Shown here piece after piece: positions 47,519 through 55,055 of a stretch of 64,000 nt of DNA. Position numbers and translations under genes: made by a program. The notes below the pieces were generated by a model. It did not search any database, was not told the DNA's origin, and was given only the letters and a program-made list of their open reading frames with translations. How positions within the stretch are numbered: the first letter of the stretch is position 1; every line of letters starts with the position of its first letter. The DNA is from Arenibacter catalasegens (GTDB lineage Bacteria; Bacteroidota; Bacteroidia; Flavobacteriales; Flavobacteriaceae): the NCBI RefSeq assembly GCF_002909235.1, contig NZ_PHQQ01000027.1, positions 28,972 to 92,971 of the forward strand, given 5' to 3'.

Positions 47519-48531
47519 ATCTCCTCTCCAAATAAGAATCGTAAATTGTTTTTATATGCAATATTGGCCTTTAAGGCTTTGGGTACCTTATGTAATATGT
47601 TAGTTTCCTCCCTATACTCGCAATCCAATCGATCTTCAACCAGTTTACCATCGCCTGTGTAATACTTTTGTATCCAATAGTTAAAAGGAGTATCACTTCC
47701 CCAAAGCATGGTGTCTGGATAAGTTTCGGCTAATTTTACCATCACGGAAAGCGGATCTTCATAGTTGGCCTTAAATCGAAGGTCTTTGGTAGCTACACTA
47801 GGTGAGTTTTGTACAGCAAGTTTACAATGAATGATAAATGCCGAGAAGTCTACGAAACAGTTATTTAACTTAGCAGCTTTTTTTAATACTGGTTCAAGAA
47901 AACGAGCAGAATGGGCTATACAAATGCGAATATCAGGATTCCTTTCCGCCAGATCCACTATATCCGATGCGCAAGCCCATGGATCATCTGGATGGACCGA
48001 AGAATGGAATATGATCGGCAAGTTCTTCCTACGCGCAAACTCTAAAATGGGTTTTCCTTTACCTTCCAGGTCATTTACAAAAGCTTGAATGTAGGTAGTA
48101 GCTGTTTTGATTCCGTAAACAGCATACTTTTCCGAAATCTCTTCCATAAAATCCGCTTGCTTCTCAGCTTCCCTCGAAGGGTCGAACATTAAAAATGGAA
48201 GTATTTTATCTGTATATTCGGGAAATATCTCGTTAATCTCGTTCAACATATTTCTGTTTTCCAATTCAAATGGAAAATTGCAATATTCGGTCGTGGTTTT
48301 AATCTTTGATGAGCTACTATCATTTACATAAAAAGCAGAATCAACAAAAGGAAACGTAACGGAATAATCAATACCAAGTAAATTCATACGAATAACAAGA
48401 TCCTCAACCGAAAGTGCATAGGGATATCCGTATTGATAAAAGAATTTAGGAGATATGCCAACATGTGTATGTACATCTATAACAGCTTCCTTTTCATACA
48501 ATTTGCGCTTTAACATCTCGTTGTACATCAA
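47515..48531 (-). CDS. Amidohydrolase (PF04909 type)
   Basis: A 338-residue cytoplasmic amidohydrolase with H21/H23 in AVIDVHTHVG, LPIIFHSSVHPDDPW, RICIAHSARF and MLWGSDTPFNYW. These are the metal-binding His and Asp positions. It belongs to the same superfamily as the N-terminal half of the fusion enzyme at 33.3-35.6 kb. It overlaps both neighbours by 4 bp (ATGA), which places it in a tightly coupled chain: kinase, isomerase, amidohydrolase, ceramidase-like hydrolase. Confidence 0.87.
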   Translation of the reverse strand: MMYNEMLKRKLYEKEAVIDVHTHVGISPKFFYQYGYPYALSVEDLVIRMNLLGIDYSVTFPFVDSAFYVNDSSSSKIKTTTEYCNFPFELENRNMLNEINEIFPEYTDKILPFLMFDPSREAEKQADFMEEISEKYAVYGIKTATTYIQAFVNDLEGKGKPILEFARRKNLPIIFHSSVHPDDPWACASDIVDLAERNPDIRICIAHSARFLEPVLKKAAKLNNCFVDFSAFIIHCKLAVQNSPSVATKDLRFKANYEDPLSVMVKLAETYPDTMLWGSDTPFNYWIQKYYTGDGKLVEDRLDCEYREETNILHKVPKALKANIAYKNNLRFLFGEEI

Positions 48532-49469
48532 TATCCTTTTTCAAAATCTGGTTCAATATTCATTGCTATTGTTTCCGAAACATAAGAATCTGTTCGTAAA
48601 AGCTGATGCACAGATTCAGGAACTAATGGTGTTGGATCCCCATGCAAAACAAGTCGGGTAACCAAGCGTTGCCATGAAGTGGTTGTACCATGTACACCAA
48701 TCCCACAGACCTGCATTCTGTTTTTAGCCCTTACCACTTGGGCGGGCCCAATGGTCGCAGCCTTTGGTGGTACCATTGCCAAATCACCACTCATACCAAA
48801 ACTTCCGTGAAGAGAATTTTGTGCAAGCGTAAATGGACTGAGCGTAACAATTCGGGCATCCATTTCCATCCATTCAGCCATTGAACTAGCTTTAAATTCT
48901 GGCGCATCTGGCTCAATAAATGCCAAATGGCCTGTCCAACCCGGACCACTATAGACCATGTCGGCCTCTCCAAGGTCGGTGATCATTTTACCATAATCAT
49001 TAATATTCTTATTCGTAAATGAATGTATTTGATTTTCAGGGGGACGAAGATTTTTGTCCAAGTTGTAATAAAAATAATTTTTAAATGCGTGACCAAAGCC
49101 ATATTTCCATGTTTCAGGAGCAATGTTCCCATCTTGGTCCGCATACTCATCCATATTGAACGTATACAGTTTGCTACAATCTACTTTGAACTTATTGAGC
49201 ATATGTGCCAACATTCTAAAATGTGGCCATGGATTGGGCATGATCAATACAATGGGTTCGTTGGCATCTGAAGCGGTCTTGATACGATGGAAAATATCAA
49301 AAAGCATTATAACGCCCATATCCGCATCAGGAACAACTTGAATATTGAAATCCGGGTTTTTGTGTTTCTCAATGTCTTCCCGCTTAATACTTCTTACTCT
49401 TTCTAAAACTTTTTTATCCCTAAAAGGAACATGTATTGACGGTTCGTAAGTAAAATCCAAGTTTTTCAT
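48528..49469 (-). CDS. NagB-like glucosamine-6-phosphate isomerase family protein
   Basis: The 313-residue protein has the NagB/6-phosphogluconolactonase fold pattern: FNMDEYADQDG at the active-site loop, MVYSGPGWTGHLAFIEPDAP and RMQVCGIGVHGTTTSW. It has an N-terminal extension of about 50 residues compared with NagB (about 240-270). NagB converts glucosamine-6-phosphate to fructose-6-phosphate and ammonia; here the substrate could be another amino-sugar phosphate. Its start overlaps the kinase gene end by 4 bp. Confidence 0.82.
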   Translation of the reverse strand: MKNLDFTYEPSIHVPFRDKKVLERVRSIKREDIEKHKNPDFNIQVVPDADMGVIMLFDIFHRIKTASDANEPIVLIMPNPWPHFRMLAHMLNKFKVDCSKLYTFNMDEYADQDGNIAPETWKYGFGHAFKNYFYYNLDKNLRPPENQIHSFTNKNINDYGKMITDLGEADMVYSGPGWTGHLAFIEPDAPEFKASSMAEWMEMDARIVTLSPFTLAQNSLHGSFGMSGDLAMVPPKAATIGPAQVVRAKNRMQVCGIGVHGTTTSWQRLVTRLVLHGDPTPLVPESVHQLLRTDSYVSETIAMNIEPDFEKGY

Positions 49470-50749
49470 ATTTTTGATAGATAAATATTCAAAGCACCAA
49501 CTAATCCCGCATTTGCCTGATTGTTGATAATTATCGGTTGTTTAACTTCTTTTTTAATTATTTGGAGTAACACTGTTGATTTTGTAATTGCTCCGGATAA
49601 AAAAATAGTATTAATACCCACTTTTTGACTTATGCTGGCAATGTGCTTTTTTAATTGATTTACATAATATTTGATGATACTAGCGCAAAATTGATTGGCC
49701 TCCTTTATGGTGTTGAACTCAAGGTCATTTACTAAAAAATCTGGTGTTCTCTCTTCCATTTCTGGATAATCTACATAGGTCTGAAAAAGTTGATTGTAGG
49801 ATCCTTCCTCAAATAATTTCTCCTTTAAACTCCTGATTATAATACCAAAATCAGGTTCATAGCTCAATAAAAAATAATCACTGGATATGGGATATTTACC
49901 CGCAATTTGATCTAACTCTAAATTTGTGGCCATATTTTTGGTTATCGAGAATAAAACCAAGGCAGAACCAAAGTTTATCGTAATATCCCCAGAATTTTTT
50001 AAGCCTGCCCCAGATGCCGATGCACACTGATCGTTACCGCATAAATAGACTGGAAACCTGTACGGTATTTTCCATTCTTTTGATATTTCTTCGGAAATTA
50101 ATGCACTTGTTTTTGCAGCATTTTCTATTTGCGGGAAATTATCTTTAGAGAGTTCTAAAATTTGTAAGAGCTCACTATTAATATCCTTTTGTACAAAATC
50201 GTACATTCCGCTCATTCCAAAACTTGTAGTGTCGGTATAAAATTTATGGGTGAGTTGATAAACCAAGTACTCATTGATCAAAGGAAAAAATTTGGCACTT
50301 TCAAAAACAGCAGGTTCATTTTTCTTCAACCACAATAGTTTCGAGGCGAATAACCCCGAAAGCGGCTGCCCAAAACCTGAGTATTTCTGATACCCGGGTA
50401 ATTGTGCCTTTAAATAATCGGCTTCATCCTTTGCTCGTTCATCCAACCAAACAATCCCATTGCGCAATGGTTCAAAATCATTAGTAACAGGGACGAATGT
50501 ATTGGCCTGACTTGTAATCAGCAAGGCCTTCACATTTCTATTTTGAACAGCTTTTTCTGAAAGACATTGAAGAATTAAATCCTTAACAATGTCGAAGAAT
50601 AAAATAACATCGATCTCATAGGAATTTCCACTTTGAATCATGGGAAACTTTTCTTGTTTCTCAGTCAAAATATTGTTAGTTGAGGTAAGACATGCACATT
50701 TAATATTGCTAGTGCCTATATCTAATACTATGAAAATTTCCTTTTTCAA
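49466..50749 (-). CDS. FGGY-family carbohydrate kinase
   Basis: The 427-residue protein shows the ASKHA/FGGY pattern: IVLDIGTSNIKCACL (phosphate 1), ALLITSQANTFVPV, GIVWLDERAKDEAD (catalytic region), LCGNDQCASASGAGLKNSG (phosphate 2) and FLSGAITKSTVLLQII (adenosine). It should phosphorylate a sugar or polyol in the cytoplasm. FGGY proteins usually have 450-520 residues, so it is slightly short. It starts 12 bp after the LacD-like aldolase and overlaps the isomerase, an arrangement like LsrK with LsrF. Confidence 0.88.
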   Translation of the reverse strand: MKKEIFIVLDIGTSNIKCACLTSTNNILTEKQEKFPMIQSGNSYEIDVILFFDIVKDLILQCLSEKAVQNRNVKALLITSQANTFVPVTNDFEPLRNGIVWLDERAKDEADYLKAQLPGYQKYSGFGQPLSGLFASKLLWLKKNEPAVFESAKFFPLINEYLVYQLTHKFYTDTTSFGMSGMYDFVQKDINSELLQILELSKDNFPQIENAAKTSALISEEISKEWKIPYRFPVYLCGNDQCASASGAGLKNSGDITINFGSALVLFSITKNMATNLELDQIAGKYPISSDYFLLSYEPDFGIIIRSLKEKLFEEGSYNQLFQTYVDYPEMEERTPDFLVNDLEFNTIKEANQFCASIIKYYVNQLKKHIASISQKVGINTIFLSGAITKSTVLLQIIKKEVKQPIIINNQANAGLVGALNIYLSKI

Positions 50750-50761
50750 TCCTTTGTGCTA

Positions 50762-51592
50762 TTAATTTAGAAATTCTAAAGCTTGATCAACAGTAAGATC
50801 ATGGTGAACAATACCCATCAGCGCTTTTGTAATTGCTGCTGGGTTCTTATGTTGAATAACATTCCTACCATAGACTATTCCTGATACTCCTTGCTCTATC
50901 ATCGCCTTTGTTCTAGTGAGTATTTCATCATCGGACACTTTCCCCCCACCTCTGACCATTACTGGAATTTTCCCTGCAATTTCAATTACCTTGTGATATT
51001 CATTCACATTAGCTGTGGGGTCTGCTTTGATAATATCAGCTCCTAATTCCACCGCTTGGCGCACCAAAGGCAGAATCTTGTTAAGATCTCCGTCGACCAT
51101 ATAACCACCTGCTTTTTCATTAGGTTGAAAGACCAGAGGCTCTATCATAAGAGGCATTGAAAAACGATCACAAAGTGGCTTGATTTTTAATATATTTTGA
51201 ATGCATTGGTCTGTTACAAGAGGTTGGCCAGGTATTTGGAATAAGTTTACCACAACACAAGCTGCATCCTGATTGATTGCCTGTACTACGGGATCACCGA
51301 TAATTCTACTAAATAAGTGACTCGGCAATTCTGTACCATATACATTGGCCACATCTGTTCTCATAACCAAGGTAGGTTTATTTTTCCCTGGTAATGACTG
51401 CAAATAATGGGATTGACCAACTGTAAGTTGAATAGCATCCGGTCCTGCCGTCACCACAGTTTCAACCGCCAATTGCAAATTCTCTATACTTTTTAAAAAT
51501 CCAATTTCATTAAAAAAGCCATGATCGATTGCCACATTAAGGCAACGGTTTGATTTTTCATTGAATAACCTGTTTAATCTATATTTTTTCAT
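50762..51592 (-). CDS. Class I aldolase of DeoC/LacD/FbaB type
   Basis: A 276-residue TIM-barrel protein with the Schiff-base lysine at K189 in ADIIKADPT, CLNVAIDHGFF at the N-terminus and IPVMVRGGGKVSD in the phosphate-binding region. LsrF, LacD and FbaB share this pattern. Together with the adjacent FGGY kinase it would cleave a phosphorylated ketose to triose phosphate and a second product. It overlaps the aminotransferase gene by 4 bp. The substrate is unknown; the AI-2 thiolase LsrF is a relative by pattern only. Confidence 0.84.
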   Translation of the reverse strand: MKKYRLNRLFNEKSNRCLNVAIDHGFFNEIGFLKSIENLQLAVETVVTAGPDAIQLTVGQSHYLQSLPGKNKPTLVMRTDVANVYGTELPSHLFSRIIGDPVVQAINQDAACVVVNLFQIPGQPLVTDQCIQNILKIKPLCDRFSMPLMIEPLVFQPNEKAGGYMVDGDLNKILPLVRQAVELGADIIKADPTANVNEYHKVIEIAGKIPVMVRGGGKVSDDEILTRTKAMIEQGVSGIVYGRNVIQHKNPAAITKALMGIVHHDLTVDQALEFLN

Positions 51593-52959
51593 CTGTAACC
51601 AAATTCTTTTTCAACTTCTGTGATAGACTCTTCTATAATATCCAATCCCATATCCGCATACTCTTTATCCATAATTAGAGGTGGGGACATTCGTAGTATA
51701 TGACCTGCCGGAATCCATGCTAGCCCCTTTGCGAATGCTTTTTGATAAACCAATTTACCTGCCTCATCAAATGGTTCTTTGGTGGTTTTGTCTTTTACCA
51801 ATTCCATTCCAAGTAAAAATCCTTTTCCTTTTACATCTCCAATAATGGGATGGTTTTCTTTCATTTTTTTCATCCTTTGCATGAAATGGGCACCAACCTC
51901 TCGCACATTTTCTAGGATCTGTTCTTCTTCAATAACCTCAATTGAAGCTAATGCCGCAGCACAGGCCATTGGATTTCCTCCATAACTTGATGATGCCGAA
52001 ATTCTGTCTAAAGCTTCAGCATGCTCCTCTTTAACAACCATAGCGGTAACAGGAAATCCATTACCAAATGACTTGCCCAAAGTAACAATGTCCGGAACCA
52101 CATCCCAATGATTCATACACAACCATTCTCCTGTCCTACCCATGCCCGTTAAGACTTCGTCTGCAAAAAACAAAATGCCCTTTTCACTACATAATTGTTG
52201 AAGTTTAGGGAAAAAATCCTCCGGAGGAAAAATAGACCCTCCCCAACCTTGAGCGGGCTCCAAAACAAATGCAGCAACATTTCCAACTGTACCCTCTTGA
52301 ATAAACTGTCTGTAAAAATCTATATATGCGTCTGTATCAATTGATCCATCGGTCTTTTTAAAAACCGGACGATATGGGTCAGGGCGAGGCACCATATAAA
52401 ACCCAGCAGACCGAGTAGGACCATAACTAAATACATCTCCTCTTATCATTTGTGCCATATTAACAGACCCCATGGTTTTACCATGAAAATCTCTATAACA
52501 AGAAATAAACTCATGTCGGTTACCTATTGCCCTAGCCGCTCTAATTCCAGCTTCTACCGCGGTAGTTCCATCACTATACAATTGAATAGAATTTAGACTT
52601 CCTGGTAATACATCTGCCATTTTTTCGAGCAGTTTCTCTTTAACCGGTGTAGCAAAATCATGACAATTCATTAATTTTTTGGCCCATTTTGATATAGCTT
52701 CGGATACTTTTGGGTGGCAATGACCAAGAGAGGCCACATAAATACCGGATGAAAAATCTAAATACCTATTATTATCAACGTCGGTCAACGTAATTCCAGA
52801 CCCTTCTGAGAAGGCGACAGGAAATTGTTTAACTTGTGAAGAAAGCCCTCGAATATATTTACTTGTATTCGCATGCATTTTTCTAGACTTGGAACCAGGT
52901 AACTCTGTTATTATATGTGGTATGCCTTTTGCTTCTTTTTTCCACCAATCTTTACTCAT
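51589..52959 (-). CDS. Class III PLP aminotransferase
   Basis: A 456-residue fold-type I class III aminotransferase. It shows YLDFSSGIYVASLGHCHP at the N-terminal part, LFFADEVLTGMGRTG with the PLP-ring Asp, and the PLP lysine K296 in TLGKSFGNGFP. The C-terminal region carries LRMSPPLIMD. Substrates in this class are omega-amino acids, diamines or amino-sugar-derived aldehydes. It is coupled to the aldolase by a 4-bp overlap and is 69 bp downstream of the HpaI-type aldolase, which suggests it handles an aldol-cleavage product such as an amino-aldehyde. Confidence 0.9.
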   Translation of the reverse strand: MSKDWWKKEAKGIPHIITELPGSKSRKMHANTSKYIRGLSSQVKQFPVAFSEGSGITLTDVDNNRYLDFSSGIYVASLGHCHPKVSEAISKWAKKLMNCHDFATPVKEKLLEKMADVLPGSLNSIQLYSDGTTAVEAGIRAARAIGNRHEFISCYRDFHGKTMGSVNMAQMIRGDVFSYGPTRSAGFYMVPRPDPYRPVFKKTDGSIDTDAYIDFYRQFIQEGTVGNVAAFVLEPAQGWGGSIFPPEDFFPKLQQLCSEKGILFFADEVLTGMGRTGEWLCMNHWDVVPDIVTLGKSFGNGFPVTAMVVKEEHAEALDRISASSSYGGNPMACAAALASIEVIEEEQILENVREVGAHFMQRMKKMKENHPIIGDVKGKGFLLGMELVKDKTTKEPFDEAGKLVYQKAFAKGLAWIPAGHILRMSPPLIMDKEYADMGLDIIEESITEVEKEFGYR

Positions 52960-53028
52960 TCTTAAATTTTTTAAATTGCTTACTTTGATACTTTTGTTAA
53001 TTCAAACTATTGTAATGTTGTTTTCGAT

Positions 53029-53808
53029 TTAAATTTTCTTTGAAATATCCTCCATAATCTGCCTACTATAATTAACGTGGCCGACAACATCTGCACCAAG
53101 AGAAATAAATCTATATCCCATATCAACCAATTCCTGATAATTACCAACACCTCCTACCGTTCCAGCAAATTTGTTATTTCTAATACAGACTTCAGCAATT
53201 TTTTTGCGGGCTTCAATAAGTTGTTTATTTTTCCAATTTCCCAAGTCACCAATCGCGTGGCTAAAATCGCCTGGGCCGAAAAAAATCATATCGATACCCT
53301 CTAACTTGGCAATCTCTTCCAGATCTTCCAATGGTTCTGGGTCTTCTATTTGTAAAATAACAAATCGTTCCTCGTTGGCTTGTTTAATGTATTCGGTGGG
53401 GTCTAACATAGTGTATAAGGAATCGGCATTTCCGCCATCAACAGCACGTAGACCTATGGGCTGAAACCTTGTCATCTTTACTATTGATTTCGCATCCTCT
53501 AGATTCATTACATGAGGAATCATTATGCCGCTAGCGTCTAACTCCAAAGGTTTAATATAATTACTATAACAACCTCTTGTAGTACGCACAACAACATCCA
53601 TATCATGAGATTTAGCTGCCCAAATATGAGCCTGAAGTGTTGACCAATCATCAGCTAAATGTTCGCGGTCGATCCAGGCACAATCAAAACCGTTTAATCC
53701 AACTATTTCCGTTGCTTCCGGGCCAAAATTAACTTTTAAACAACTTACGACCCCTCCCGATCTTAGCTTTTTAAGCACCCTACTTTGTCTCATTTTTATA
53801 TTTTCCAA
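53029..53808 (-). CDS. HpcH/HpaI-type class II aldolase
   Basis: The 259-residue protein matches the metal-dependent HpaI/GarL aldolase family: VVSCLKVNFGPEATEIVGLNGFDCAW, divided over the first strands, DAKSIVKMTRFQPIGLRAVDG, LQIEDPEPLEDLEEIA with the conserved Glu, and DMIFFGPGDFSHAIG with the metal-binding Asp region. Members cleave 4-hydroxy-2-oxo acids to pyruvate and an aldehyde. It is the first catabolic gene after the regulator, 47 bp downstream of it. Confidence 0.9.
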   Translation of the reverse strand: MENIKMRQSRVLKKLRSGGVVSCLKVNFGPEATEIVGLNGFDCAWIDREHLADDWSTLQAHIWAAKSHDMDVVVRTTRGCYSNYIKPLELDASGIMIPHVMNLEDAKSIVKMTRFQPIGLRAVDGGNADSLYTMLDPTEYIKQANEERFVILQIEDPEPLEDLEEIAKLEGIDMIFFGPGDFSHAIGDLGNWKNKQLIEARKKIAEVCIRNNKFAGTVGGVGNYQELVDMGYRFISLGADVVGHVNYSRQIMEDISKKI

Positions 53809-53855
53809 AACTTATAATATTTATAATTGTGATTTCTTTAAAATTTATAATTCAA

Positions 53856-54560
53856 TCATTTATTTTCTACAACCATTAAGTGGTCTAACATGGCATTGTG
53901 GGCTTCATCTTTATTACCATTTTCAATCGCTTTATAAATGGTATTATGGAATTCACGTGTTATACTATAGTTGGATGAACCTTCTAATTCTGAATAATGG
54001 AAGGTCCTTAAAAAGTTATATATAGGCTCCATAATGATTAAAAACATGGGGTTGCCGCTAGCTTGAGAAATAGCTTTATGAAACTCCACATCATAATACG
54101 TAAGCTGTTTTTTGTTAGTAGAATTCTTTTCCATGTTATCAATACATATTTGCATAGATTTCAAATCTTTAGAAGATCTGTTTTCTGCAGCTAGACCAGC
54201 TATAAATGGCTCGATACTTTTTCTAACTTGTTGGGTACATTCAAACCCTTGGTTGCCACATTTATAATTGATCAAGGCTGTAAGAGGTTCAAAAAGTGTT
54301 TTAACAGAAGGGCTTAAAACCAGTGCTCCTTTTCCTTTTTTAATTTCAATTATCCCTTTAGCGGATAACATTAATAATGCTTCCCTAACTACTCCTCGGC
54401 TTACATCAAAAATCTCGGTTAACTTGTTTTCACTTGGCAATAATTCTCCATTAGTATAGACACCATTATTGATAGCTTTAATAAGTTGTTCTTCTATTTG
54501 CCCACTTAGATTTTTTACTCGCGTTACTGATTTAAAATTTTCTTTATGTAATAAATCCAT
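53856..54560 (-). CDS. GntR-family transcriptional regulator (FadR/FCD type)
   Basis: The 234-residue protein has a winged-helix domain (about 15-80: LLPSENKLTEIFDVSRGVVREALLML) and a C-terminal FCD domain (about 100-230) with metal-site histidines in VEFHKAISQASGN and HNAMLDHLMVVE. Such regulators are usually repressors released by a pathway metabolite. It is divergent from the plus arm of the island and at the head of the minus arm. A palindrome matching the FadR-type operator pattern lies 4 bp from its start codon and another lies 290 bp away, which implies self-regulation and control of both arms. Confidence 0.9.
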   Translation of the reverse strand: MDLLHKENFKSVTRVKNLSGQIEEQLIKAINNGVYTNGELLPSENKLTEIFDVSRGVVREALLMLSAKGIIEIKKGKGALVLSPSVKTLFEPLTALINYKCGNQGFECTQQVRKSIEPFIAGLAAENRSSKDLKSMQICIDNMEKNSTNKKQLTYYDVEFHKAISQASGNPMFLIIMEPIYNFLRTFHYSELEGSSNYSITREFHNTIYKAIENGNKDEAHNAMLDHLMVVENK

Positions 54561-54564
54561 ACTA

Positions 54565-54575
54565 TTGTTTTACAA
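54565..54575. promoter_or_regulatory. Putative FCD-regulator operator near the regulator start
   Basis: TTGTTTTACAA matches TNGTNNNACNA, the pattern known for FadR-subfamily operators, within the larger palindrome ATTGTTTTACAAT. It lies 4 bp upstream of the regulator start codon at 54560, so binding here would repress the regulator gene itself. Confidence 0.55.
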
Positions 54576-54600
54576 TTCTTGAATATTAAGGTCATTATTA

Positions 54601-54628
54601 AAATAGTTTTTATCTTAAAAAACTATTT
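54601..54628. promoter_or_regulatory. 11-bp inverted repeat in the regulator promoter region
   Basis: Perfect 11-bp arms, AAATAGTTTTT (54601-54611) and AAAAACTATTT (54618-54628), with a 6-base spacer. It lies 40 bp upstream of the regulator start. It may be a second binding site, part of the leader, or a hairpin; its sequence does not match the TNGTNNNACNA pattern. Confidence 0.35.
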
Positions 54629-54646
54629 GGAAATCAACTACTCCTT

Positions 54647-54803
54647 TTATTTTTGAGTATTAAAAATCAGTCTAGGATATTGCTCAACGCTTTGTTCAAA
54701 ATGTAAAATTTCATTACCGCTGAATCCTAATAAATATTTACCCTCATCTTCTCCTTGAAGACTTCGCACCAATTAAATTGCCGTTATAAACCGTACGAAA
54801 AAA
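54647..54803 (-). pseudogene. Unidentified gene remnant with frameshift
   Basis: On the minus strand, two adjoining frames read as one protein tail: FFRTVYNGNLIGA (54767-54803), then after a shift near 54766 the frame SLQGEDEGKYLLGFSG, NEILHFEQSVEQYPRL and FNTQK to TAA at 54647-54649. I take it as the decayed C-terminus of a gene once located between the regulator and the plus arm. Family not recognised. Confidence 0.4.
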
Positions 54804-54842
54804 GTATTATTCAACAAATTACAACAATTTATGTATATTTAT

Positions 54843-54861
54843 ATACTTGTAGGACAAGTAT
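54843..54861. promoter_or_regulatory. Putative FCD-regulator operator in the divergent region
   Basis: ATACTTGTAGGACAAGTAT is a perfect 8-bp inverted repeat with a 3-base centre. Its core TTGTAGGACAA (54847-54857) matches TNGTNNNACNA, the FadR-type operator pattern. It lies about 190 bp upstream of the first plus-arm gene and about 290 bp from the regulator start. Confidence 0.6.
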
Positions 54862-54890
54862 ATTGTAAACATATTTATATGTTTGCAATA
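54861..54890. promoter_or_regulatory. 30-bp near-perfect palindrome next to the operator
   Basis: Arms of 14 bp match at 13 positions around a 2-base centre; the inner part is AAACATATTTATATGTTT (54867-54884) and the outer arms are TATTG and CAATA. It abuts the FadR-type palindrome. It may be a site for a second regulator or a cruciform-forming element. Confidence 0.4.
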
Positions 54891-55029
54891 ATCCAAGGAT
54901 TTTGTTAAAATAATGATGATGTATTCTAAGTTGCTACTTGATTATTGACAAATTAACTTTTAATACTATTGGTCGCTAAGTAGTTTTTAAGGAAAAAGCA
55001 TTCAAAAAATGTTTTCCCCAATTGAAATA

Positions 55030-55037
55030 TAATTTTG
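55030..55037 (+). promoter_or_regulatory. Possible Bacteroidetes -7 promoter element
   Basis: TAATTTTG at 55030-55037 matches the TAnnTTTG -7 consensus known for Bacteroidetes. It is 18 bp upstream of the ATG at 55056. I see no convincing TTG at the expected -33 distance, so the call is tentative. Confidence 0.4.
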
Positions 55038-55055
55038 TATAAATCAAACCACATA

